From: Cladosporium sp. IMV 00045
Taxonomy: Eukaryota; Ascomycota; Dothideomycetes; Cladosporiales; Cladosporiaceae
DNA: 19,455 nt
NCBI GenBank assembly: GCA_001931905.2
Contig: MSJI02000119.1
Coordinates: 6,410 to 25,864, forward strand
Reading direction: 5' to 3'
The position numbers and the translations under genes are program-made. Shown here piece after piece: positions 8,936 through 18,100 of this stretch. Each line of letters starts with the position of its first letter. Positions within the stretch are counted from its first letter, which is position 1. A model generated the notes under the pieces. It worked only from the letters and a program-made list of their open reading frames with translations. It ran no database searches and was not told the origin of the DNA.

Positions 8936-9695
8936 GTTGGGCAGGGACGGGAGGGTTATGTATACTCTGCGTTGCGTGTGCTGATTAATGAGACGACAGC
9001 ACAACTGGTTGCCTCGTCTTTCCAGCGAAGTGAGTGCTGGAAGGTTCTGGGGCGTTATTCACAGGGAGCGAGGCTCGCAAGGCAACGGAGGCTGACGAAT
9101 GGGGCCATAGTCGTCTTTAAGGGTAGGCTGGGCGCGGGAAGGGAAGGGAAGCTCAGCATGTGAAGGAGTGGATCGGCTGTGGGGACTCTTGGTGGGCACG
9201 TGAGGCCTGATGATCTGGGGGAGAATGGCTGGTAGGCGCTAAGATAAGACGTGGGCGCTTCTATTATCGCTCTCGCTGTCTCTATCTCGGCTGGTGGTGG
9301 AATGCGCGGGGTAAGTGGTGAGAGTTGCAGTGGTGAGGTGAGTGAAGTGAGGTGGTGATGTGATACGTTCCGTCTGCTTGTGCTGCCTCTGTGCCGTGCT
9401 GCTGCTGCTGTTTCTGATAGCTCTCACTAGTACTGCTGGTACTACATAAGGCAGGCCAACAGTACCTGTAGCTCCCTCCGCTCGTCCTTTTCCTTCTCCT
9501 CCCCAACTCATCATCCACGCCCCGTTGGCATAGGACAGACACTCTGCTACATACACTTGCATGCCATCTCCAGCATCACACGCCCCATTACATGTCTATC
9601 ACTGGCTTCTAGTGGTCGTGTCACTACGCCACACGTACCTCTGAGCCTCTTCTCACAAGAAGTCGCTCCGTCTCCAACATCACACCTCTCCAACC
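8936..9695. promoter_or_regulatory. Divergent promoter region
   Basis: This 760-bp interval separates the ATG of the Cuz1-like gene (8935, minus) from the ATG at 9696 (plus), so both promoters and 5' UTRs must lie here. The 9696 side is pyrimidine-rich on the plus strand close to the start, as usual for fungal leaders. A heat-shock-type site is annotated separately. A 107-codon ATG frame on the minus strand (9562-9239) is low-complexity and probably accidental. Confidence 0.6.
9039..9048. promoter_or_regulatory. Possible heat-shock element (nGAAnnTTCn)
   Basis: GGAAGGTTCT contains one perfect inverted pair GAA-GG-TTC, about 105 bp upstream of the Cuz1-like ATG. TTC at 9020-9022 and GAA at 9027-9029 lie nearby but not in the regular 5-bp phase. 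Induction of a proteotoxic-stress gene by heat-shock factor would make sense, but a single pair occurs often by chance. Confidence 0.25.
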
Positions 9696-12600
9696 ATGAT
9701 CACCCCATCCACGCGGGCCACCATCAGGCCTCGCTCCCTCTCCACTCCTGCCGTACTGTCCACTCCCGCAATCGCACGTTCTCAAACCCGTACAATCTTC
9801 GGCTCTCGCGCCTCCCTCCTCACCTCGCATGACTCTCACCTCGATCCGCTGAATTCCCGCCTCGTTCGCCACCACAACCGCAAAGCCAAAGCAAAGCTGA
9901 TCAAGACCATCCGCCGTCGACAGCAGTTTGAGTGGAACTCTGACATCAAGCCAATCCTCTCTCTGCAACAGCAGCGATGGGCTAGCCATTGGGGAGGCAA
10001 TGGCAGGTCACGATGGCCTGGCAAGGCCCTCAAAGAAGAGGACTTTCAAGACAAAGATGATGAGCACTGCGACCCTTTCGGACTCAATGATCGTGAGAAG
10101 GTCTGGGAAAAACAGATGGAGGCAATGAGAAAACGCATCGAATCCGATCCCTACGAAGCTGTGTTTGGCAAACGATTCGAATCATTTTGGACCCGTTTGG
10201 CCCGGAAGCTGTCGGGTGAAGGCTCTGAGAAGCCCAGCACTACACACGCCAGCAAGCCCAGTGGGATTCATCGAGCCTTCGAGAGGAGAATCGCTCAACT
10301 CCAGCAACAACATGACGAGGCGAAGAAGTCCATGACACACGAACGTGATGACGATGCGAGCAAGCAGCCGCAGTCGCACGCTGACGCATCGTCCACTCCT
10401 TTGGAACCCAAGATGGACAAGGTTAAGAAGTCGGGTATCAAGAACTTCGAATACGACCCTGTGTCCGGGCGTATGGTTCCTGTCGAAGGTCAAGAAGCCG
10501 CAGTTCTCACACATCAGCAGAAAGGCCCACCGAATCGGGTTACTCTGGACCCAATCAGCAACAAAGCTAGTCACAGAGAAGAGCCAGTCTCTGGCAAATC
10601 TGACAACGTTGAAATCCCGATGATGCCATTCAAGGGTGAGGTGAAGCCAGCCATCGCACCCAAGGTCAACTCTCAGTCAACAGCAGCCGAGGAAGCCTCA
10701 GAACCAGCACAACAACAAGCTGAGCTTGACGAACTGACCGCAGGTGATGTTAGTGCTGCCATGGGCAAAACGAAGAGCCATTCCTTCGATCCGAGGGACG
10801 TCACCGAACAGTGGAAGTCTGAACAAGAAGCTCTCAGGCAGCAAATCAGAGACTGGGACGACTCTGTGACGAGGCAAAGAAACAAAGTCACTGAGATTGT
10901 CGATGAAGTGTCGGCGATTGAGCTAGGTCGCCACCTTCCAAAGGGGTTGAACTATCTGAAGTATGATTCCATCAACGCTCTGGTCTCACCTCCGCAACCA
11001 TGGACACAGCGTGTGCAATCAAAGACCGAGCCAGAGATGTCGAGAGACCGACGTCCTGATCATGTTTCCATCAACTCACAGCCGCCACGGTTGCAACCCT
11101 CGATACAACGAATGCAATCAAAGGCCGAGCCGGAGCCTATTGACCCTGATGACTCGGCGGCTCACGAGTCCACAGAGCCTATTCCGACATCCACTGTACC
11201 CAAGTCATGGTCCGAGCAGGCCGATATTCTGCAGTCTGACCGTGTCAAGCGGGCAACCTTGCAGCAGCCCTTGCCAAGAAAGCGATGGCTGGATAACATT
11301 AACTCTAGGAAGGCCGAGTATGAGAAGAGAAGGTCACTTGCCGAATCCGAAAAAGCAGCCGTAGACGCGACCGAAAAGCAAGCTGCGGATGTGACCAAGA
11401 CTGAGGAGCTCGTCAAAGCCAACGAGGCCCTGCAAGCTGAAGTCGATGCTCAAAAGGTCGCCATGACCGAACAGCAAGATCGCTCTTCCCAGAAGATCAA
11501 ATCGTTAAGGGCCGACTTGGACACGGCTTACAAGCAGAGCTCAGTCCATGCCGACAAGTTCCGTGACCGCATCGCCAGTCTGGAGCAGGAGCTATCCATT
11601 ACCAAGAACACGGCCAACGAAGTCAATGTCAAGGCGATCAAAGAACGATACAGCGACAAGGTCCGCCATTTGCAGAAGGAGTTGGAAACGGCCTACAAGC
11701 AAAGCTCTGTGCATGCCGATGAATTCACCCATCGCATCAAATATCTTGAAACAGAGCTGGCCAAGTTGACTGAAGCTGCGGCCACCTTGCCCGGCGCACA
11801 GTCTACTGCTGCCAAGGAGAATGAAATGAAGGCCAATCAAGGCGAGGGTGACTTCTCTCCTCTGGTGAAGAACTATGCAAACAGCAACATGTGGTATAAG
11901 AAGCCCGTGCATCCGGTGCCACCTGTGAGGAACGAAGGGAACAAGATCGGACTCGACAATTCTCCCAAGGGGCTGGTTGCTGAAGCCAAGGCCCTCAAGC
12001 AAGAGGGTTCGAAGATCATCGATTCTCATGGGCTTTCAGGAGATGCACTTGCAGTGGCCCTTGCCAAATACGACAAGGCAGCCGTATATGACTTCAAGGA
12101 GGACGGATTGGAAGCCGAGCTTGGAGGCGAAGTCGATGAGCTACTCAAGGATCCACCTCCTCGAGACCCAGTCTCCTATCGGTACAAGGACGATGGCTTG
12201 GAAGCGCAATTGAAGAAGCCAGAGAAGATCACAGAGAACAAATCAGATCAGCACGACTACGCCTACAAACCCGATGCTCTCGAATCTGAGCTGAAGCAAC
12301 AGACGCAGCCTGAGTCTACCGCAAAGAACGAACGGTATGCGTACAAGGAAGATGACCTAGAATCGGAACTTCTGGCGCCACAAGAGGTCGATGATTTGTC
12401 AAGGCCTTACAAACAGGGGTCCACAACAGAGCCCTGGGTCCAAAGGGCTGGCTCTATGTCCGAAAGGGAAAACGGGGCATTTGGATTTGACAATCTGGAG
12501 GCTGAGCTGAAGGAGCGCTCATCTCAGCAGCCCCAGTACGAAAGCGACAAGTATGAAGCTGAGGCAGCGAAGTTCTCTACCACACCTGAGAAGGTCAGCA

Positions 12601-13616
12601 ATATGGAGAAGACAATGGCATCGAGCCTTGGATCTGAGCTTCAGACGCCAGCGCAGCCATCGCCTCAAGTGGAGACTCCAACCAATCGCTTGCAAGAGCA
12701 ACAACCACCAGGCGGCAAGATGATCAGGTACAATCCTGCCTCTGGTGATTTCACCACAGTACAAATCGAGGTTGTGGATGAGACTGATGGGAAAGTGGCA
12801 CCCCTCGCGATCTACGACTGTCTGAAGAGGCTCGATCATCCAAACCAATGGATGGCGCTTCTCCTGAAGCAGCAGAAGAAAGGCTACAAGGTCGTCAATG
12901 CGGGTGCAGACACAGTCGTCGTGGAAAAAGTCCAAAAGCCCAGCAAAGCCGAAAAGACAAAATCCCCCTACTTCAAATGGGACTCCAATACCAAACAGCC
13001 CAAGTCCTCCCGCCCCGTCAACGTCAACCCCGTCGACGGCACCTCCGGCTCCGGTGGCGCCAACGTCCGCCCCGTCACGGGCGATTACGCGAATCCAACT
13101 GGCTTCGTGAACCTCGACCTGGCGCAAGACCTGGCTTCCAAACGCCAAGCCTATTCCCCCAACGCCACCACCGCAACCACCTACAAACCCGCCGACCACC
13201 CCACCCCCTCCGCCCACGCCGACGAAGGCGACCTCAACGCCACGTACCAAGACTTCCCGCGCCCCAGCGCCAGCGTGAGGCGCGAAGAGCCCGTCTTCTC
13301 CGGCACGCAGCGCGTGCAGCACTCCAACAGTAGCCGCCGCGCGAGGCGCGAGGAAAGGCAGAGGCAGGAGCAAGCGAAGGCGAAGACCAATGCGAGTGGG
13401 AATGGGGAGAAGGCCGACAGCAGCCGCTGGTTCTGGCCTTTCCTCGGCATCGGCGTCGTTTCGGGCGCGATGTATGGTGTTGGTACTGTTGCTGAGAGGG
13501 CTAGGGCGGTGAGGTTGGAGAGGGAGAGGGAGGCGGCGTCGAGGGCTGAGGAGAGAGGGGGAAAGGGTGGGCAGGGGAGGTGGAGGTTGGATGAGGGGGT
13601 GTGGAGGGGGAGGTGA
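9696..13616 (+). CDS. Large probable mitochondrial membrane protein with coiled coils and internal repeats, unknown function
   Basis: One exon encodes 1306 residues. The ATG at 9696 has A at -3 (CAACCATGA). The first 45 residues have many Arg and Ser and no acidic residue, a typical mitochondrial presequence. The middle is charged and low in hydrophobicity, with coiled coil at about 545-690 containing a 55-residue-spaced duplication around AYKQSSVHAD (611-620 and 666-675). Residues 797-938 hold five short motifs of the form YKxDxLExEL. FEYDPVSGRM (251-260) and IRYNPASGDF (1010-1019) are related; the second opens a compact segment to about 1078 that may be the only folded domain. One membrane segment lies at about 1245-1266, followed by a basic tail. 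I infer an inner-membrane protein with its bulk on one side, perhaps a scaffold. I do not recognise the family. It is divergent from the Cuz1-like gene. Confidence 0.88.
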   Translation: MITPSTRATIRPRSLSTPAVLSTPAIARSQTRTIFGSRASLLTSHDSHLDPLNSRLVRHHNRKAKAKLIKTIRRRQQFEWNSDIKPILSLQQQRWASHWGGNGRSRWPGKALKEEDFQDKDDEHCDPFGLNDREKVWEKQMEAMRKRIESDPYEAVFGKRFESFWTRLARKLSGEGSEKPSTTHASKPSGIHRAFERRIAQLQQQHDEAKKSMTHERDDDASKQPQSHADASSTPLEPKMDKVKKSGIKNFEYDPVSGRMVPVEGQEAAVLTHQQKGPPNRVTLDPISNKASHREEPVSGKSDNVEIPMMPFKGEVKPAIAPKVNSQSTAAEEASEPAQQQAELDELTAGDVSAAMGKTKSHSFDPRDVTEQWKSEQEALRQQIRDWDDSVTRQRNKVTEIVDEVSAIELGRHLPKGLNYLKYDSINALVSPPQPWTQRVQSKTEPEMSRDRRPDHVSINSQPPRLQPSIQRMQSKAEPEPIDPDDSAAHESTEPIPTSTVPKSWSEQADILQSDRVKRATLQQPLPRKRWLDNINSRKAEYEKRRSLAESEKAAVDATEKQAADVTKTEELVKANEALQAEVDAQKVAMTEQQDRSSQKIKSLRADLDTAYKQSSVHADKFRDRIASLEQELSITKNTANEVNVKAIKERYSDKVRHLQKELETAYKQSSVHADEFTHRIKYLETELAKLTEAAATLPGAQSTAAKENEMKANQGEGDFSPLVKNYANSNMWYKKPVHPVPPVRNEGNKIGLDNSPKGLVAEAKALKQEGSKIIDSHGLSGDALAVALAKYDKAAVYDFKEDGLEAELGGEVDELLKDPPPRDPVSYRYKDDGLEAQLKKPEKITENKSDQHDYAYKPDALESELKQQTQPESTAKNERYAYKEDDLESELLAPQEVDDLSRPYKQGSTTEPWVQRAGSMSERENGAFGFDNLEAELKERSSQQPQYESDKYEAEAAKFSTTPEKVSNMEKTMASSLGSELQTPAQPSPQVETPTNRLQEQQPPGGKMIRYNPASGDFTTVQIEVVDETDGKVAPLAIYDCLKRLDHPNQWMALLLKQQKKGYKVVNAGADTVVVEKVQKPSKAEKTKSPYFKWDSNTKQPKSSRPVNVNPVDGTSGSGGANVRPVTGDYANPTGFVNLDLAQDLASKRQAYSPNATTATTYKPADHPTPSAHADEGDLNATYQDFPRPSASVRREEPVFSGTQRVQHSNSSRRARREERQRQEQAKAKTNASGNGEKADSSRWFWPFLGIGVVSGAMYGVGTVAERARAVRLEREREAASRAEERGGKGGQGRWRLDEGVWRGR
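11508..11762 (+). repeat. Intragenic 165-nt-spaced duplication in coiled coil
   Basis: Codons 605-634 (11508-11597) and 660-689 (11673-11762) encode near-identical segments sharing TAYKQSSVHAD, then a short F-R-I-LE-EL pattern. The period of 55 residues is compatible with a duplicated coiled-coil block. The copies differ at many synonymous positions, so the duplication is old and kept in frame. Confidence 0.8.
12084..12509 (+). repeat. Five YKxDxLExEL motif repeats
   Basis: The motifs are VYDFKEDGLEAEL (797-809), SYRYKDDGLEAQL (827-839), YAYKPDALESEL (855-866), YAYKEDDLESEL (881-892) and FGFDNLEAEL (929-938). Their central Leu residues are 30, 27, 26 and 46 residues apart. The linkers differ in sequence and length, so this is a short linear motif repeated in a disordered region rather than a folded tandem repeat. 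It may bind the same partner several times. Confidence 0.8.
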
Positions 13617-14063
13617 TTGGGCTGTGAATCTCTTCTTTGAGGTTTGGTTTTCGGCGATGCCGACGATGACGATGATGATGAGTATACGATGGGATGGGAC
13701 GGGCACGGTTCACTGGAGTTTTCAGGTTGGAAGGGTCTGGTATCTGGATTTTGGGTCTTCTCACGAGCATGCTTTTCTTCTGCGTGGTGAGCACGACTCC
13801 TCTCGACTTGTTTACTATCGAGTATGGGAAAAACTCTCAAGTAGGATTGTGGAAAAATACAAGGCATAATGGAAAAAGGATGTCTTCGCTCAACATCTTG
13901 CAATTTCCATGTTGGCTGTGTTCGCGAATCGGTCTCAATCCAGTCTTCCCTCGCGAGAGAGGTTGGAGTGAAATGAGATGGGAAGAAAGAGAGAGAGAGA
14001 GGTAGAGAGGGAAGGAGAGATGAACAACCAATTCTATGACCTGACCGACTTTCCCAGGAACCA
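13617..14063. other. 3' flank of the repeat-protein gene
   Basis: No gene is seen. The interval should hold the 3' UTR of the gene ending at 13616. It contains an imperfect GATGAC/GATGAT run at about 13660-13682 and a short (AG)n microsatellite at about 13988-14001. The open frame of 240 codons on the minus strand (13903-13181) mostly lies antisense to the end of the gene and is low-complexity. Confidence 0.5.
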
Positions 14064-14437
14064 TCACGTCGTCTTTGATGGAGCGCGGGAACTCTTGGTG
14101 TGCTGATGTGATGAGGTGAGATGAGGTACGTCGTCTTTCATCTGGGACGAGAGTTTCTTTGCGTAACGAGGTTGGGAGTCGTCACGTCGTCTTTAACGCA
14201 GCGTGCGAACTCTCATCGCGCTGACGTGATGGGGCTGGATGAGGTTTTGCCCCATGGTTTTTCGTGTAGGGTGGGAGTTTTCTTCTTTTCGTGAAAATGT
14301 CCGGAGTTTTCACGTCGTCTTTGATGAAGCGTGGGAATTGCCGTCGTGCTGAAGCGACGGGACTAGATGAGAGTTTGTCCTTTGGTTTTCGTATAAGGTG
14401 GAAGGTTCTTTGCGTGATGAGACTCCAAGTAACGTAG
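14064..14437 (+). repeat. Diverged tandem repeat, three units of about 118-128 bp
   Basis: Units start at TCACGTCGTCTTT at 14064, 14182 and 14310. Each continues with a GATG/AACG...GCGTGGGAA-like block, then GCTGA(C/T)GTGATGGG..GGATGAG, then TTTTTCGT-rich and TTTGCGT(G/A)A(T/A)GAG-like blocks. The copies have small indels and many substitutions. The plus strand is rich in G and T and poor in C. Minus-strand translation of the copies stops at the same point (KTT then stop), so this is unlikely to be a repeat protein. Confidence 0.75.
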
Positions 14438-14594
14438 CTGACAGTGAAGTGGAACAGACGATGGAGTGAATCACTCGGCTGTTCCTCGCGGGCCTGAGAC
14501 AGTACTGCACGATGTCCTGGAAAGAAGTAGAGGTCTGCTGAATCTATGCTCAAAGCTACGGGGTTTGGCTTATTTTACGGTCTGTTGCAATTCA

Positions 14595-14690
14595 CCGTCA
14601 GGTACGCTACTTCACTGGTATTGCTGTTGTTGTTTTCTCTGAGGCGTGATGGGCGACAGAGAGCGAGGAGAAGATGCAATGCCGTTTTAG
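14595..14690 (+). repeat. Diverged repeat module B, copy 1
   Basis: This segment contains GAGGCGTGATGGGCGACAGA followed by GCGAGGAGAAG. It resembles 14835-14930, which reads GGGGCGTGACGGGCGAGAGA then GCGGGGAGAAG. It begins with a GCTACTTCACTGGTATTGCTGTTGTTG stretch related to module C near 14970, so several modules share ancestry. Confidence 0.6.
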
Positions 14691-14723
14691 GATGGGGAGG
14701 GCGGGATGTGTGTGGGTAGCATG

Positions 14724-14840
14724 GTGATTCTTGTCGTGCTGACGTGAAAAAGGCTAGCTGAGGTTTGGTGCCGTCGTCTTTCATACAGGTCGGGAATTGT
14801 TTTCGTAATGGAACTTCTAAGTACGAGACCGGCATTGACA
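14724..14840 (+). repeat. Fourth, partial copy of the 118-128 bp unit
   Basis: This stretch starts within the unit at TTGTCGTGCTGACGTGA, which matches GCTGACGTGATGGG of unit 2. It continues through AGCTGAGGTTTGG and CCGTCGTCTTTCAT, the latter matching CGTCGTCTTTCAT at 14130-14142 in unit 1. It lacks the TCACGTCGTCTTTGATG head. It is separated from unit 3 by about 290 bp. Confidence 0.6.
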
Positions 14841-14930
14841 CTGTCGTTTGTTTCGGGGCGTGACGGGCGAGAGAGCGGGGAGAAGTCATAAGTCGCGTTG
14901 GGATGGAGGAGGGTGTGAGGTATGTAGTTA
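14835..14930 (+). repeat. Diverged repeat module B, copy 2
   Basis: This is the counterpart of 14595-14690, with GGGGCGTGACGGGCGAGAGA, then GCGGGGAGAAG and a GGATGGAGG stretch matching GGATGGGGAGG of copy 1. Its position after unit 4 parallels copy 1 after unit 3, suggesting that a larger composite module was duplicated. Confidence 0.6.
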
Positions 14931-15133
14931 CTGTGCTTTGGGTGCACATGTTCGATGGCTATGGTGGGTAGGTGGTATTGCTGCTGCTGCTGCTGTTGCT
15001 GTTGCTCTTGTCATCCATCAGCGTGCGTCAACGAGAGCGTGTGACATGCGTAGCTACTACGCTTCTGGCGATCATGTTTGATGGCGACGGTAGGTGGCAT
15101 TGCTTCTGCTGCTCTTGTCTTCCATCAGTGTGG
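14924..15133 (+). repeat. Direct repeat module C, two copies
   Basis: Copy 1 is 14924-15025 and copy 2 is 15050-15133. Both read GTAG(T/C)TACT...GC, then ATGTT(C/T)GATGGC, GGTAGGTGG(T/C)ATTGCT, CTCTTGTC and CCATCAG(C/T)GTG. The start-to-start distance is 126 bp. Copy 1 carries an expanded CTG tract at about 14979-15008, where copy 2 has only a few CTG units, which explains most of the length difference. Confidence 0.8.
14979..15008 (+). repeat. CTG/TTG trinucleotide microsatellite
   Basis: Five CTG units are followed by interrupted TTG/CTG units. It lies inside copy 1 of module C and outside any credible reading frame. Confidence 0.8.
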
Positions 15134-18100
15134 AGCAATGAGATGTTCGAGACCATGGATCGTCATGGTTTGGGCCTCGAATAAGGGAGCCAGGCGATGT
15201 TCCCATGTTCTTCCCATCCCATCGAATTGTATGGAGTCCTCAGACCTACAAGGTTTGAAACCTGCTTTTCAAGGTCATCTGCTGTCCGACAGATCAGCAA
15301 TAATATAAAGTACATGTGAAAGTCCACCACGCTCGGGATGTCGGGGCGCACGCCGCTTCAATGGCAGAGTGGATATCAGTCAGAGTTGCGCCACGACATG
15401 TATCCGAAGATCAGTGGGATATCCGGACGACGCATGCTGGCAGGAAAAATGCAAACAATCACCGAAACGACATCATGATTTTCCCGCGACCTTTCACGAA
15501 CGAGGTGACGACTCCTCGCATCTGCAGATCTCCCCTCCCCTAGCCGCGGGGGAGAAGATGCAGCATCGTCACAGCGCGTCTCAGACGCCTTGCAGAGAGG
15601 GAGAGAGGGGGAGGGGGTAAATTTTGACGATATTTCAGCACGTTTCAAGAATCGAGTGGGAATGCACTGTACAGTAGCAGGACGCGGACGAATTTCTTTC
15701 CGCGAATTGTCGCCGTTCGCGTTCGTGCTGATCGATCCGCAGGCCGCAGAAATTTGCGGACACTGACATGAAACGTCTTTCTTGATTCTTGTCAGTACAG
15801 GCGACATGTTGTCGAAACATGATTTCCTGGAACATAGGGGGGTTGGTTAGATTGTGTGTTCCCGCACGCCCGTAGTGTAGGTTCTTCTGCAGTCGTCAGG
15901 GGATTGCAGTGCAGGGCACAGTATGGGATTCAGTTGGCGCGCGGGAAGCCTGGTTTCGCGTTCGTATACTCGAATTGCAATACGATACCAGGCAAGTAGT
16001 TGCTCTTCAGCTGCGTGCAAGTGTTTCATAAGTATGATATCTTTACCGAGCTCTTCAAGAGCGAAGGAAGCCATTGTTCGTCTATAGGCGAGAGCGGGAG
16101 TGACGTGAAAAGTGGATGTGCCGTGGGTTCGTCTACCGCTTTGCTTGTTTCAAAAGTTCCTCGTTAACGACTGTAAACGGACACCGTCAGCTATTAGCAC
16201 GTTGACCACGGCACACGGTACAAGAGCCGTAAGCCCTAGGAGTCTCGTCGTATGTTTGAAGATAACTTGCCGGCCGGCTTGCGGGTCTCGAGTCTCCCCC
16301 TTCGGTACTGTGAGGATTGAAATGTCGCGTGCTGCGACTTCACCCTGTTCAAGGAGATGGAATTCCACTGTCGCTAGGGGCATCACATCCGTTGAACATC
16401 CGGTAGTGGAGCGCTGCGAGGCGCAAATTGCTGACGCCGAGGCGATGATGTTCGTTGCATCAAAATCATGCCGGAGCATACTCCGTATATTGCCCTTGTC
16501 TATCACAAGTAGCGGTCTGCATAAAGTGACCTTGATATCATGATATTGCATGACGGCGGCAACCCTGGCAGACATGTGGCCATCCGTCAAATATGTTTTT
16601 TACCTTGTGAGCGGAGTCAGTCCCTGCTTGGGGCAAATGGCGCATTATTCGGCATGACGCGAGAAAGGGCTTTGCGTGATCTTCTTGTCTAGACTCGCGG
16701 AAAGCGCGTTGAGGCAAGGACAGGCCTTCATCGACAGATGAGGGTTGAAAACCTGGTCTGATACGCGTATCGTACTGCAAGTCCGCCTTTTGGCGCCAGA
16801 AAGTGGGGTGTCTTCTTCAGGGCTAGCTCGAGGGAGGTCTTAGGACGCACGGTAGTTACTACAACGACGAGGTGCGCTGAGATTTTGGCTAAAGATCCAA
16901 GGTCAAGGGGTGTAGGACTGCAAGGACCGGCTTTCAGCGGTTTACCTTGTTTTGCTAACCGCTCGGTGTTTGTATCAGGAAGGAGCCATGGCGGAATGCC
17001 AGCGCTTTCTTCATGAATGAGGCGCTTCTGCGTGAGGATCGGCCCAGGCTGTTACGACGTTGTTATAGTGCCATGCAAGCAGGAGGCAGGGATATTGATT
17101 GACTTCCGCCGGGACCATTTGCGAGCGCTTAGGTGCTGATTTCTGCCGGCGAGCATTATTGCTTTACAGCCTGCTTCCCTGACGGCGAGGCTCGATAAGA
17201 TTGACCGCGCGATCGGCAAGGCAGATGGCGGGCAGGATAGATCCACGTTACTCTGCATAGTCGCAACGAAGGATCGCACAAGCACGTGTCGCGGCGTCAG
17301 ACTTGTCGGCGACGGTTTACTTTGTCCTGGCGCGTGCGTGTGACCATGACTCTCGTCTTGTGAAGAACAGCCGAGGAACGGCAGCTTGGCGGGACGTCCA
17401 ACCTCAATATCCTTAGTGGCTGGGGTCTCCTTGTTGTGGATCACTCCAGCCATGAAGGAGTAGATTCTTTTCGCGCAATAATCGTTGATTGCAATTGATG
17501 AAGTCGGCGTCCCAATAGGGACGCTCAGGATGCGAGCTCGGGTTCGTTCGCCTGCTGGTCGCAAATTACGCGAATGGAATGTCCGGATTAGGTCAGCTGT
17601 CAATATATGTGCGTTAAAAATAACGATTTTCAAAGCAAGACATTATTGCAACGAGAACAGTGCTCAGCAATGTCAGGCGCCGTGTGATATCGCAGTATTC
17701 AGTAGTGTGTTGCTTGAACCGGCTTTAGCTGCATCAAGAAAGAGATGATTGGAGCGTCAGGAACATTGGAAGCTCTGTGAGCTTGCCAAGATGCCGTCGT
17801 CGATTACAAACATGGACCTTTCCCAACTGAGGACCTGCGCGCGTGAAGAAGAATCTTAGGATGTTTGGAAGACCGATTAGCTCCTTCCAGTAGTAGTGCA
17901 ATCTTGCCAAATCTCAGGCGAAGGTTTGTGAAACAAGGAAGAAGCCTGCTCTTCACGTGGCGGGGCCAAGTGTCTCATCGTGGCGCAGCTACAATCCGCG
18001 TAGGCAAGCACACATGTGGGCTCGCGTCATCTCAACGGTGAATCCTCAGAAACATCGGCGAGTCATTGGTACCCGTAGGTGTTCATGAACCGCGGCTAAT

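Noticed and set aside
9239..9562. Minus-strand ATG frame of 107 codons in the divergent promoter
   Set aside because: Ser/Thr/His-rich, no domain, sits in the leader region of the plus-strand gene, and no splice partner is visible.
12519..13706. Minus-strand open frame of 395 codons
   Set aside because: Antisense to the end of the 9696-13616 gene; low-complexity Leu/Pro and Gly/Val runs, no domain, and overlaps the membrane segment coding of the real gene.
14182..14553. Minus-strand frames that repeat a KTT-ending peptide
   Set aside because: The copies stop at the same place in each unit and align poorly as protein, so the repetition is at the DNA level.
15362..15372. TGGCAGAGTGG, a match to a tRNA A box
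   Set aside because: No B box or cloverleaf arms follow at the right distance.
16112..16575. Overlapping opposite frames of about 141-143 codons
   Set aside because: Both strands are open over the same bases with no motif, as expected when stops are scarce by chance.
17052..17633. Minus-strand open frame of 193 codons
   Set aside because: Its first ATG is at 17453, leaving 133 codons, without a recognised domain, signal peptide or splice partner; kept only as a possible relic.
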